From: VFZS01 sp964353255 | Lineage (GTDB): Bacteria > Acidobacteriota > Terriglobia > Bryobacterales > Bryobacteraceae | NCBI GenBank assembly: GCA_964353255.1 | Contig: CAYGVJ010000074.1 | Coordinates: 1 to 25,477, forward strand | Direction: 5' to 3' | Length of the DNA stretch: 25,477 nucleotides | Shown here: positions 7,028 to 14,377 of the stretch, one piece after another | Layout of the letters: the number at the start of each line of letters is the position of its first letter | Numbering within the stretch: the first letter of the stretch is position 1 | Translations under genes and position numbers: made by a program | The notes under the pieces: model-generated | What the model saw: only the letters and a program-made list of their open reading frames with translations | Databases searched by the model: none | Told to the model about the DNA's origin: nothing

Positions 7028-7576
7028 GTGAGATTGAGCATTAGCGCCGGAACGGAACTCGTCACCAGGCTGAAGCGGGGCGACCCGCGAGCCTGGGAAG
7101 AGCTTTGCCGGGTGTACGGCGAGGCGTTGTTTTTGTACGCGTACCACCGCACCGGCGACGCCGCGGCGGCCGACGACGTGCGACAGGAAACGCTGCTGGC
7201 AGCGGTGGAAGGCATCGCCAGCTATCGGGGCGCGGTGCCGCTGTTTGCCTGGCTGTGCGGCATCGCGCGGCACAAGGCAGCCGACGAACTGCGCCGGCGG
7301 GGCCGCGAGAACCTGCCGGTCGAAGCCGTGCGGCACGACAGCGATCCGCTGCCGGATGAACTTCTGGAGCGCGCCGAGACCCGCGCGGCGGTCGTCGAGG
7401 CGCTGTGGTCGCTGCCGGAGGACTACCGCCGGGCGCTGGTGGCCCGCTACGTCGAAGGCGAAAGCGTCGAGGGCGTCGGGGCGCGGCTGAACCGGTCGTA
7501 CAAGGCGGCCGAATCGCTGCTCACGCGGGCTCGGGAAGCCCTGCTGCGGCAGCTCAAGGAGGGAGGCCAGCCATGA
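7028..7576 (+). CDS. ECF-type RNA polymerase sigma factor
   Basis: About 182 residues. Region 2: ELVTRLKRGDPRAWEELCRV, then DDVRQETLLAAVEGIASYRG (region 2.2) and PLFAWLCGIARHKAADELRR (2.3-2.4, -10 recognition). Region 4: ALWSLPEDYRRALVARYVEG, ESVEGVGARLNRSYKAAESL (helix-turn-helix, -35 recognition) and LTRAREALLRQL. No region 3, as expected for group 4. The frame is open to 6911, but those residues look non-coding; GTG 7028 or TTG 7034 gives a normal-length protein, neither with a clear Shine-Dalgarno, so the start is uncertain by a few codons. The stop overlaps the ATG of the next gene, which is the position usually taken by the cognate anti-sigma factor. Confidence 0.88.
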   Translation: MRLSISAGTELVTRLKRGDPRAWEELCRVYGEALFLYAYHRTGDAAAADDVRQETLLAAVEGIASYRGAVPLFAWLCGIARHKAADELRRRGRENLPVEAVRHDSDPLPDELLERAETRAAVVEALWSLPEDYRRALVARYVEGESVEGVGARLNRSYKAAESLLTRAREALLRQLKEGGQP

Positions 7577-7884
7577 GCGATGGGGATCTGGAGCGGCTGC
7601 TCGGGGAGGCACTCGCGGCTGAGGCGCGCCCCATGAGCGAGGCGCAGGTGGGCGAGGTGGTCGCGCGCGCGGCGGTTCATTTGGAGCGCCCGGCGGCGTT
7701 TCCCTTGTGGGCGGTGGCTGCGTCGGCGGCCGGCCTGGCGGCGTTGGTGCTGGTGGCGCTTTCGGGCTCCCCTGGTTCCTGGTGGCAGGTGTTGGCCGGC
7801 ATAGCACTGGCCGGAAACCTGGGCCTGAGCCCTCTGGCGGCGCTGGTGCTCGTCCGTAGCAGGAGGCATTCTCATGTGGACTAA
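7573..7884 (+). CDS. small two-helix membrane protein, possible anti-sigma factor
   Basis: 103 residues. A short acidic cytoplasmic N-terminus (MSDGDLERLLGEALAAEARP, to about residue 42) precedes two hydrophobic helices (about 46-64 and 70-95) and a basic tail. The ATG overlaps the sigma-factor stop (ATGA), and GGAGG lies 5 nt upstream of it, so it is co-translated. Position, size and a soluble head on a membrane anchor suggest regulation of the sigma factor by membrane sequestration. There is no HxxxCxxC zinc motif of the classical ZAS family, so this is inference from context only. Confidence 0.7.
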   Translation: MSDGDLERLLGEALAAEARPMSEAQVGEVVARAAVHLERPAAFPLWAVAASAAGLAALVLVALSGSPGSWWQVLAGIALAGNLGLSPLAALVLVRSRRHSHVD

Positions 7885-8629
7885 GCGGAACTGGATCGCG
7901 GTGGCGGCAGCGGCAGGAATCCTGGTCAGTGCCGTCACCGGCACGGTGCTGACGCAGCGGCGTTCACGGATGCTGGTGGACACCGGAGTGACGCGAGCGG
8001 CGGTCGAGGACTCATGGCGGAGTTTGCTCCCGAAGACCGTGGAATCGGCGCGCGATCCGCGCCTGATCGCGGCGGTCAGGGAACTGGAGAAGGCGCTCTA
8101 TGTGGTCTGCGTGTGGGCGGTGGCCGCGGATGGAGAAATCGTGTACCGCAGATGCGGGCCGGGCCAGCTTGGAGACAAGGTGCAGGATCTCGCTAGAGAC
8201 GACATGGCGCCGGCCATCGCGGCGCTGGGCCCCGGTGCGCTCGCCGAAACCCAGCGCCTCCAGTTGCTGGCGGTGGCGGCCATGCGGCGCGAGGGCGAGC
8301 ACAACGACGTGTTTCGCCACATGGCGCGCGCTCTGCCGAACAGCGCCGGGGGCCTGGCTGCGGTGGTAGTGCTGGCCTATGACGTCAGTCCCGGGGTGGG
8401 GGCGCCTCCGGGGCTTCCTTACATTACGTTGCTGCTGACCGGTCTGGCCGGCTTCGCCGTCTACTGGCTGGGGCTGCCGCTGTGGGTCGCCCTCGACGCC
8501 CGCGCGCGCGGAGAGGCCGCCGCGCTGTGGGCGGTCTTCGTGCTCTTCACCAATCTGGTGGGACTGGTGGCCTACCTGATCGTCAGTTGGCGGCCGGTGA
8601 GACGCGCTGCGCCATCCGGCAGTCTATAA
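7874..8629 (+). CDS. membrane protein with extracytoplasmic domain, unknown function
   Basis: 251 residues. An N-terminal anchor helix (about 7-25), a roughly 140-residue extracytoplasmic domain (EDSWRSLLPKTVESARDPRL; CVWAVAADGEIVYRRCGPGQ, with two Cys that could pair) and two C-terminal helices (about 178-200 and 215-240). The domain layout, helix-PAS/Cache-like-helix, resembles a sensor that lost its output domain, and the ending LPLWVALDARARGEAAALWA followed by a helix resembles small 'PLDN-like' membrane modules. ATG 7874 has a perfect AGGAGG 7 nt upstream and overlaps the previous gene by 11 nt, so the three genes (sigma, small membrane protein, this one) form one unit. Function not recognised. 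Confidence 0.75.
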   Translation: MWTKRNWIAVAAAAGILVSAVTGTVLTQRRSRMLVDTGVTRAAVEDSWRSLLPKTVESARDPRLIAAVRELEKALYVVCVWAVAADGEIVYRRCGPGQLGDKVQDLARDDMAPAIAALGPGALAETQRLQLLAVAAMRREGEHNDVFRHMARALPNSAGGLAAVVVLAYDVSPGVGAPPGLPYITLLLTGLAGFAVYWLGLPLWVALDARARGEAAALWAVFVLFTNLVGLVAYLIVSWRPVRRAAPSGSL

Positions 8630-8630
8630 T
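8625..8630 (+). promoter_or_regulatory. consensus -10 box (TATAAT) for the DRE-TIM/ptb operon
   Basis: A perfect TATAAT overlaps the stop codon of the preceding gene. Predicted start near 8637 gives a leader of about 27 nt containing the GGAG that precedes the ATG at 8664. No good -35 is visible at 16-18 nt. Confidence 0.45.
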
Positions 8631-8663
8631 GGGCCTTTCGAGTGCAACTCAGAGGAGCCCTGG

Positions 8664-9878
8664 ATGAGCCAACCCTGGAAGACGGAGAAGTTTTTCACCA
8701 GCCCGTGGAACTGGTTTCCCGAGGTCCGCGAGCAGTTGCACTTCCCCGGCCAGATCAAGATCCATGACGTGACGCTGCGCGACGGCGAGCAGCAGGCCGG
8801 CCTGGTCTTCCGCCGCCAGGAGAAGGTGGCCATCGCCAGGAAGCTGGCGGAGGCCGGCGTGCACCGCATCGAGGCCGGCATGCCGGCGGTCTCCGCGGAA
8901 GATGAAGCCGCCATCCAGGACATCGTGGCTCTGGGGTTGCCCTCAGAGATCTTCGCGTTCGCCCGCTGTATGCCCGCCGACGTCGAGCTGGCCCGCAGGT
9001 GCGGCGTCACAGGGATCATCACCGAGATCCCCTCGAGTGACCACATCATCAAGAACGCCTACGGCAAGACTATGGAGTGGGCCATCCGCTCCTCGGTCGA
9101 GACGACGCTGGCGGCGCGCGAAGCCGGGCTTTACACCGTCTTCTTCACCATCGACAGCACGCGCTCGGATCTCGACCGCTACATGGACCTGATCGAGCGC
9201 GTAGCCACGGAAGGTCACATGGACGCGCTCACCCTGGCCGACTCTTTCGGCGGCTGCACTCCCCAGGCCGTGGGCGCGGTGGTCCGCAAGCTCAAGGCGC
9301 GGTTCGCGAAACCCATCGAGATCCATTGCCACGAGGATTTCCACCTGGGCGTGGCGAACACCCTGGCCGCGCTGGCCAGCGGGGCCTCGGTGGCGCACGT
9401 GACCGTCTCGGCCATCGGCGAGCGCGCCGGGAACGTTCCCCTGGAAGACACCGTGATGGCGCTGCTGTGCCTCTATGGCGTCGATGTGGGGATAAAGACG
9501 GAGAAGTTCTACGAACTGTCCAAGCTGGTCCAACAAGTCGCCGGGTACGAGCTTCCGCCTAACCGGCCCATCGTGGGCGAGCGGCTCTACCAGATCGAGT
9601 CGGGCATCGTGGGCATGTTCCATCGGCGGTGCCGGGAGGTCGAACCGCTGGAGTACATTCCCTTTCTGCCCGAGCTGGCGGGGCGGCCGGCAGTCGAGAT
9701 CGTGCTGGGCAAGGGCAGCGGTCTGGCTAACGTGGAAGAGCACCTCGAACGGCGGGGTCTGAAGGCCACGCCCGAGCAGGCCAACGAGATTCTGGCCCGG
9801 GTGAAGCAGGCTTCCATCGAGAAGAAAGGCTTGCTGACCGACGCCGAGTTTGAGGCCATCGCGAACGCGGTTTTGTGA
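8664..9878 (+). CDS. DRE-TIM metallolyase family acyltransferase (homocitrate / isopropylmalate synthase-like)
   Basis: 404 residues. The TIM barrel begins IHDVTLRDGEQQAG, the metal-binding DRE motif (RDGEQ) of the family that condenses acetyl-CoA or another acyl-CoA with a 2-oxo acid. The HxH metal ligands are in EIHCHEDFHLGVAN, and SAIGERAGNVPLEDTVMALL and PPNRPIVGERLYQIESGI match the C-terminal side of homocitrate/citramalate/isopropylmalate synthases. The tail (LGKGSGLANVEEHLERRGLK) resembles homocitrate synthases; the allosteric LeuA-dimer domain of true LeuA is absent. Which 2-oxo acid and acyl-CoA are used cannot be told. Start: ATG after a GGAG at good spacing, with TATAAT further upstream. 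The next gene starts on its stop codon. Confidence 0.88.
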   Translation: MSQPWKTEKFFTSPWNWFPEVREQLHFPGQIKIHDVTLRDGEQQAGLVFRRQEKVAIARKLAEAGVHRIEAGMPAVSAEDEAAIQDIVALGLPSEIFAFARCMPADVELARRCGVTGIITEIPSSDHIIKNAYGKTMEWAIRSSVETTLAAREAGLYTVFFTIDSTRSDLDRYMDLIERVATEGHMDALTLADSFGGCTPQAVGAVVRKLKARFAKPIEIHCHEDFHLGVANTLAALASGASVAHVTVSAIGERAGNVPLEDTVMALLCLYGVDVGIKTEKFYELSKLVQQVAGYELPPNRPIVGERLYQIESGIVGMFHRRCREVEPLEYIPFLPELAGRPAVEIVLGKGSGLANVEEHLERRGLKATPEQANEILARVKQASIEKKGLLTDAEFEAIANAVL

Positions 9879-10789
9879 GCGCCATGTTCCGCACTTTGGA
9901 TGAGCTGGTCGAGGCCGCCCGCGCCCGCGGCCCGGCCAGGATTGCCGTGGCGGCCGGGCACGATCCCGACGTCATCGAAGCGCTCAAGCGCGCCGCCGAG
10001 ACCGGCCTGGCCAGTGGAACCCTGGTCGGCCAGTCGGAGAAGATACGCGCGCTGGCGCGGGCCGCGGGCTTTGAGATTGCCGACGAGCAGATCCTCCACG
10101 AGCCCGACGAGACCAGAGCGGCGCACCGGGCTGTGGCCATGGTTCGGGAGGGCCGGGCCGACCTGCTCATGAAGGGCAAGATCTCGACCGGCGCCTTGCT
10201 GCGCGCTGTGCTCGACAAAGAGGGAGGCCTGCGCACCGGGAGGCTCCTCAGTCAGGTGATCGTCTTCCAGGTCCCGGGCTTCAACCGCCTGATGCTGATG
10301 AGCGATGCCGGAGTGAACATCGCGCCGACGCTCGAGGAGAAGGCCGACATCTGCCGCAACGCCATCCAGGTGGCGCACGCCATCGGCATCGCGCGGCCGA
10401 ACTTGGCGCTGCTCGCCGCCCTGGAACTGGTGAACCCCGCCATGCCGGCGACGGTCGATGCGGCCGCGCTGACCCAGATGAACCGCCGCGGACAGCTCAC
10501 CGGGGCTTACGTCGAAGGCCCGGTAGCGCTGGACGTGCCGTTGAGCAAGTTCGCTGCCGAGCGAAAGGGCGTCGCGAGCCCGCTGGTGGAGAACACCGAC
10601 ATCTTCATCGCCCCGGACATCGAAGCCGCCAACATACTCTACCGCTCGATTCTCTACTTCGCCAAAGGCGAATCCTGCGGCATCGTGGTGGGCGCCCAGG
10701 CGCCGCTGATGGTGCTGTCGCGCGCCGAGTCGCCGGAGACCAAGCTCCGCTCGATCGCCCTGGCCATGCTCGCAGGCGGCGCCGCCTGA
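9875..10789 (+). CDS. phosphate butyryltransferase / phosphate acetyltransferase-like protein
   Basis: Up to 304 residues. The sequence follows the PTA/PTB family: RIAVAAGHDPDVIEALKRA, GRADLLMKGKISTGALLRAV, LLSQVIVFQVPGFNRLMLMS, SDAGVNIAPTLEEKADIC, then GPVALDVPLSKFAAERKGV and a C-terminal IVVGAQAPLMVLSRAES. Such enzymes move an acyl group between CoA and phosphate; this length and the KGKIST segment fit the phosphate butyryltransferase branch rather than long Pta. Start is ambiguous: GTG 9875 overlaps the previous stop (GTGA), ATG 9884 lies 9 nt later; neither has a strong Shine-Dalgarno, consistent with translational coupling. Paired with an acyl-condensing enzyme, it may recycle or supply acyl-CoA, but no acyl kinase gene is nearby. 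Confidence 0.88.
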   Translation: MSAMFRTLDELVEAARARGPARIAVAAGHDPDVIEALKRAAETGLASGTLVGQSEKIRALARAAGFEIADEQILHEPDETRAAHRAVAMVREGRADLLMKGKISTGALLRAVLDKEGGLRTGRLLSQVIVFQVPGFNRLMLMSDAGVNIAPTLEEKADICRNAIQVAHAIGIARPNLALLAALELVNPAMPATVDAAALTQMNRRGQLTGAYVEGPVALDVPLSKFAAERKGVASPLVENTDIFIAPDIEAANILYRSILYFAKGESCGIVVGAQAPLMVLSRAESPETKLRSIALAMLAGGAA

Positions 10790-10812
10790 GCGGCTACGAC
10801 GGGGGCGATTTC

Positions 10813-10828
10813 ACACAGCGCTTTGTGT
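10813..10828 (+). promoter_or_regulatory. inverted repeat in the vapBC promoter region (candidate operator)
   Basis: ACACA (10813-10817) and TGTGT (10824-10828) flank a 6-nt centre; a -10-like TAGAAT (10828-10833) directly follows. The site sits 28 nt upstream of the antitoxin ATG, where VapB-type antitoxins bind their own operator. It could instead be a weak hairpin after the ptb-like gene. Confidence 0.4.
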
Positions 10829-10855
10829 AGAATTAAGTGTAGGGGAGAGCGACAC

Positions 10856-11062
10856 ATGGCGACGAACCTAGCCCTCGACGACCGGTTGATCGAAGACGTC
10901 AAGCGGGCCGGCGGCCACAGGACGAAGAAGGAAGCAGTGACCGCGGCGCTGGAGGAGTACCTGCGGCGTCGCCAGCAGGTAGCGATCCTGGATTTGGCGG
11001 GAAGACTCGAGTACCGCCCGGATTACAGCTACAAGCAGTTGCGGCGGGCCAGGCGCACGTGA
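10856..11062 (+). CDS. vapB: VapB-type ribbon-helix-helix antitoxin
   Basis: 68 residues. The N-terminus MATNLALDDRLIEDVKRAGG and HRTKKEAVTAALEEYLRRRQ is the RHH DNA-binding fold typical of VapB antitoxins (short beta-strand, then two helices, KKEAV...AL.EY). The C-terminal segment (GRLEYRPDYSYKQLRRARR) is the toxin-binding tail. ATG 10856 is selected because GGGGAG lies 7 nt upstream and the preceding in-frame residues are not family-like. The stop overlaps the toxin start (GTGATG), so the two are translationally coupled. Confidence 0.88.
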   Translation: MATNLALDDRLIEDVKRAGGHRTKKEAVTAALEEYLRRRQQVAILDLAGRLEYRPDYSYKQLRRARRT

Positions 11063-11487
11063 TGGTCCTGGTGGACACCTCGGTGTGGTCCCTGGCTCTC
11101 CGTAGGAGGCCGAAAGACCTGAGTCCCGAGCAGCAGCTAGTGGTGAGGGAGTGGTCGGAATTGGTGCGAGAAGGCCGTGTTCAGATGATAGGGCCTGTCC
11201 GGCAGGAACTGCTCTCGGGCCTGCGCCACAAGCAGCAGTTTGCGCTGCTGGAGCAACGGCTGGCGGCCTTCGCCGACACGCCGATCGAAACGGCGGACTA
11301 CGTGGAAGCTGCCGGGTTGTTCAACCTGCTGCGAGACAGAGGAATCACCGGGGCCCCCACCGATCTGCTGATTTGCGCCGTCGCCCGCCGGCGCGAGTGG
11401 GCCATCTTTGCATTGGACGAAGATTTCGAGCGCTACGCGCGGGTTGTGCCGATGCGGCTGCACCGCGTGGCCCTTGCCAGGCAGTAG
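11062..11487 (+). CDS. vapC: VapC-type PIN-domain ribonuclease toxin
   Basis: 141 residues with all PIN acids: D5 in VLVDTSVWS, E49 in GPVRQELLSG, D101 in GAPTDLLIC, D119 and D121 in FALDEDFERYA. It would cleave RNA in the cytoplasm unless bound by VapB. Start ATG 11062; a GTG three nt earlier is also in frame. Reads convergently with the asparaginase gene, 13 nt away. This pair is unrelated in detail to the AF2212/PIN pair at 6225-6843: sizes, antitoxin fold and surrounding residues differ, so it is not a duplicate. Confidence 0.88.
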   Translation: MVLVDTSVWSLALRRRPKDLSPEQQLVVREWSELVREGRVQMIGPVRQELLSGLRHKQQFALLEQRLAAFADTPIETADYVEAAGLFNLLRDRGITGAPTDLLICAVARRREWAIFALDEDFERYARVVPMRLHRVALARQ

Positions 11488-11500
11488 CCGCCCCCCGGCA

Positions 11501-12592
11501 TTACGGACTCCGCCTCTCGAACAGGTACGCGCACTCTTCCAGGCGGCTCTCGCCTCCGTCATTGACCGCGAAGCGGCGCGCGCGCCCGGCGCCGCTCCAC
11601 AGAGACGCCCCGGCGTACGCGCCGTCCTTGCGCAAGGCGTAGAAGTTGAGGTCGAACTGCGCCAGCTTGGCACGGTCGTCGTTGAAGTTGCGGGCCACGC
11701 GCTGGAGCGCGTCCAGGCAGGCTTCGCGCGGTGACATGCCGCGCCGCATGTTCTCGACGATGGTGTGCGCGCCAGCCACGCGGATGTTTTCTTCGCCGCG
11801 GCCAGTCGAGCCGGCTGCGCCAACGTCCTGATCCACCCACAGGCCGGCGCCCAGTATAGGAGAATCGCCGACGCGGCCCGGAATCTTCCAGGCCAGACCG
11901 CTGGTGGTGGTGACGCCCGACATCTCGCCCCTCTGGTTGAGGGCCAGGCAGTTGATGGTGCCCACCGGGGGAGTCACGGCCACCTCCCAGGCCCAGGTCA
12001 GCAGGGCTTCGTCCGCGTCCGGGAACTGTTGGCGCAACCAGGCCGCCGGTTTCTTGGACGGCGCCGACAGCCCCTCGCCCCAGTTGTTGTGGCCGCGCGG
12101 GTCCCGCAGAGACTTCTTCCAGACCAGCCAGGCCAGCCGCGATTTCTCCGTCAGGAGGTTCTCTTCCTGGAACCCGAAGGCTTTGGCGAAGCGCAGGGCG
12201 CCCTCGCCGACCAGCAGCAAGTGGTCGGTCTGCTCCATGACCAGCCGGGCCACCTTGGAGGGCGTCTTGACGCCCCGTAAAGCGGCGACCGCACCGGCCC
12301 GGCGGGTCGGGCCGTGCATGACGCTGGCATCCAACTCGACCACACCCTCCTCGTTGGGCAACCCGCCGTAGCCGACCGAGCTGTCTTCCGGGTCTTCCTC
12401 ATTGATGTTGACGCCCGCGATCACCGCATCCAGGGTGTCTTGGCCGGCGTCCAGCATTTCTCTGGCCCGGGCGCAGGCCCGCAGGCCGTTGGCGCTGGCA
12501 ATGACCATGTTCTTGGGCGCCGCCGGGGCGGCCCGAACGGCGCGGGCGGCAGGAACTAGCAGCGCTCCCAGCATCCACTGGCGTCTGTTCAT
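11501..12592 (-). CDS. exported N4-(beta-N-acetylglucosaminyl)-L-asparaginase / isoaspartyl peptidase (Ntn hydrolase)
   Basis: 363 residues. An N-terminal twin-arginine-like signal (MNRRQWMLGALLVPAARAVR, cleavage near residue 22) directs export. The proenzyme would cleave before Thr212 in PPVGTINCLALN to expose the nucleophilic Thr; SGVTTTSGLAWKIPGRVGDS and GAGLWVDQDVGAAGSTGRGE are the substrate-binding and oxyanion segments of glycosylasparaginases. The enzyme hydrolyses the GlcNAc-Asn bond or isoaspartyl peptides in the periplasm. AGGAG lies 9 nt upstream of the ATG. Divergent from a small exported protein, with only 32 nt between starts. Length and motifs look complete. Confidence 0.92.
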   Translation of the reverse strand: MNRRQWMLGALLVPAARAVRAAPAAPKNMVIASANGLRACARAREMLDAGQDTLDAVIAGVNINEEDPEDSSVGYGGLPNEEGVVELDASVMHGPTRRAGAVAALRGVKTPSKVARLVMEQTDHLLLVGEGALRFAKAFGFQEENLLTEKSRLAWLVWKKSLRDPRGHNNWGEGLSAPSKKPAAWLRQQFPDADEALLTWAWEVAVTPPVGTINCLALNQRGEMSGVTTTSGLAWKIPGRVGDSPILGAGLWVDQDVGAAGSTGRGEENIRVAGAHTIVENMRRGMSPREACLDALQRVARNFNDDRAKLAQFDLNFYALRKDGAYAGASLWSGAGRARRFAVNDGGESRLEECAYLFERRSP

Positions 12593-12607
12593 GGTTTCGA
12601 GGCTCCT

Positions 12608-12616
12608 TGCTAGACT
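12608..12616 (+). promoter_or_regulatory. extended -10-like element for the small exported protein
   Basis: TGC-TAGACT ends 8 nt before the ATG at 12625, which would give an essentially leaderless transcript; no Shine-Dalgarno is seen before that ATG. It overlaps the leader of the divergent asparaginase gene. Confidence 0.3.
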
Positions 12617-12624
12617 ATGAGTTC

Positions 12625-13020
12625 ATGCGGCGCGGACCTGCACTGCTTCTGGCGCTCGCCTCATTGTGGTGCGACGCGGAGCAGAAACGCAAGCCGCCCA
12701 AGCCCCCCGAGGTGCGGGTGATCGAGGTGATCGCCCGCCGCACCGAGGGTCTGATAACGATCGACGGGCGCGTGGGGAACTGCGGCGCCAAGCCCATCCG
12801 GAGGCTGACCCTGTTGTTCCACCTGCGAGCACCCGGCGGCCAGGTGGTCACGACGCAGCGCGGCCTGACCGCAGAGGAAGTTCTCGCGCCGGGCGAGGAG
12901 AGCGAGTTTCACTGGCAGATGAGAGACCACGCGCGGGCGGTGGAACTGATGGTAGGAGGTGTGGACGCCTCCGATAACGACCTCGTGGTCGATCGGCCGG
13001 GGCCGTACCCGGTCGAGTAG
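12625..13020 (+). CDS. small exported protein with FxLYD-like beta domain
   Basis: 131 residues. Signal peptide MRRGPALLLALASLWCDAEQ (about 1-18), a Lys/Pro linker (KRKPPKPPEVRV) and one beta-sandwich of about 100 residues: VIARRTEGLITIDGRVGNCG, RRLTLLFHLRAPGG, APGEESEFHWQMRD. The order 'new strand, GRVGNxGxxPIRRLTLLFxLxxPxG, LxPGEExxFxWxM' resembles FxLYD domains found in bacterial exported proteins. Specific function unknown. The ORF is open to a TTG at 12607, but ATG 12625 gives the signal peptide. It lies 22 nt upstream of aroA and is probably co-transcribed. Confidence 0.75.
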   Translation: MRRGPALLLALASLWCDAEQKRKPPKPPEVRVIEVIARRTEGLITIDGRVGNCGAKPIRRLTLLFHLRAPGGQVVTTQRGLTAEEVLAPGEESEFHWQMRDHARAVELMVGGVDASDNDLVVDRPGPYPVE

Positions 13021-13042
13021 CCGCCGGGGACAGGGATTCTGA

Positions 13043-14323
13043 ATGCTCGAGAGAATCAGTCCCGTAGGGCCGTTGCGCGGCGCGCTCCGGCTTCCGGGGG
13101 ACAAGTCCATCTCGCATCGCTACGCGATGCTCGGAGCGGTGGCCGAGGGCGTCACCCGCATTCGCAACTACGCCACCGGGGCCGACTGCCACTCCACGCT
13201 GGAGTGCCTGCGCGCCCTGGGCGCACCGGTGGAGCGACAAGGCGCCGAGGTACTCATCTCAGGCCGCGGCCTCGACGGACTCCAGGAGGCCGCCGGGGTT
13301 CTGGACGCGGGCAACTCCGGCTCCACCATGCGCATGCTCTCCGGCATTCTGGCGGCGCAGCCTTTCACCACGCGGATCGCCGGCGACGAGTCGCTCTCCC
13401 GGCGGCCGATGGACCGCATCCTGCGGCCTCTCAAAGCCATGGGCGCCTCGATTCAGGCGCGCGCGGGCCGCTACCCGCCGCTTGAAATCCACGGCCGCGC
13501 GCTGGGCCCAATCGACTACACCCTCCCGGTGGCCAGCGCCCAGGTGAAAACTTGCGTCTTATTCGCAGGGCTGTACGCCGAGGGCGTTACTACGTTGCGC
13601 GAGCCAGTACGCACCCGGGACCACACCGAGCTGGCGCTCCGGGAATTCGGGGCGGAAATCGAAGTGCGCGAGCGGGTGATCGCCGTGCGCGGGCCGGCCC
13701 GGCTCGAAGCCCGGGAGCTGGAAGTGCCGGGTGACCTATCGACCGCGACGTTTTTCCTGGTCGCCGCGCTACTGGCGCCGGACTCTGCGCTGGCGCTCGA
13801 GCAAGTTGGCCTGAACCCAACGCGCGCGGCCCTGCTGGACTTCCTCACCGGGATGGGCGCCGACATCCGGATTCCCAAGGTCGAGCAGCGGGCCGGCGAG
13901 TTGGTTGGCGACATCCTGGTCCGGCACTCGCGCGTGCGGGGCGGCGTAATCGAGAAAGAACTCACCGCGGCGTTGATCGACGAGCTCCCGGTGCTGGCCG
14001 TGCTGGGGGCGGCCAGCGACGAGGGCCTGGTGGTGCGCGACGCCGCCGAGCTGCGCGTCAAGGAGACCGACCGCATCGCCACGCTGGCCGAGAACCTCCG
14101 GCGGATGGGCATCTCTATCGAAGTGCGTCCGGACGGCTTCCGAGTGTCCGGGCAACAGCGTTTCCGCGCCGCCGAACTGGACTCGTTCGGGGATCATCGG
14201 ATCGCCATGGCCGCGGCGGTGGCCGCGCTGCTGGCAGAAGGGGAATCGACTCTGGCGGGCGCGGAGGCGGCGGCGGTCTCCTATCCCGATTTCTTCCGGA
14301 CGCTGGCCGGGGTGCGAAGCTGA
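13043..14323 (+). CDS. aroA: 3-phosphoshikimate 1-carboxyvinyltransferase (EPSP synthase)
   Basis: 426 residues, normal length. Catalyses transfer of enolpyruvyl from PEP to shikimate-3-phosphate, sixth step of the shikimate pathway, in the cytoplasm. Signatures: LPGDKSISHRYAML (K21, S22, R26), LDAGNSGSTMRMLSG (88-101; the PEP/glyphosate loop, with Gly at the position of E. coli G96), SRRPMDRILRPLKAMGA, VASAQVKTCVLFAGLYA, RTRDHTE, PGDLSTATFFLVAAL, ELPVLAVLGA, LRVKETDRIATLAENLRRMG and FGDHRIAMAAAVAAL. The ATG follows AGGGA at 7 nt. Converges with the OmpA-type gene. Confidence 0.96.
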   Translation: MLERISPVGPLRGALRLPGDKSISHRYAMLGAVAEGVTRIRNYATGADCHSTLECLRALGAPVERQGAEVLISGRGLDGLQEAAGVLDAGNSGSTMRMLSGILAAQPFTTRIAGDESLSRRPMDRILRPLKAMGASIQARAGRYPPLEIHGRALGPIDYTLPVASAQVKTCVLFAGLYAEGVTTLREPVRTRDHTELALREFGAEIEVRERVIAVRGPARLEARELEVPGDLSTATFFLVAALLAPDSALALEQVGLNPTRAALLDFLTGMGADIRIPKVEQRAGELVGDILVRHSRVRGGVIEKELTAALIDELPVLAVLGAASDEGLVVRDAAELRVKETDRIATLAENLRRMGISIEVRPDGFRVSGQQRFRAAELDSFGDHRIAMAAAVAALLAEGESTLAGAEAAAVSYPDFFRTLAGVRS

Positions 14324-14329
14324 GGGCCT

Positions 14330-14347
14330 ATTTCGGTATTGCGAAAT
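14330..14347. terminator. short hairpin between convergent aroA and ompA-type gene
   Basis: ATTTCG and CGAAAT form a 6-bp stem with a 6-nt loop, 7 nt past the aroA stop. No T-tract follows on either strand, so terminator function is weakly supported. Confidence 0.25.
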
Positions 14348-14377
14348 GGAGTTGGTATGGCCGGCGTCGGGCGCCCG

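Noticed and set aside
6225..11487. The two PIN toxin modules as a duplication
   Set aside because: Antitoxins belong to different fold families and the toxins differ in length and all segments outside the catalytic acids.
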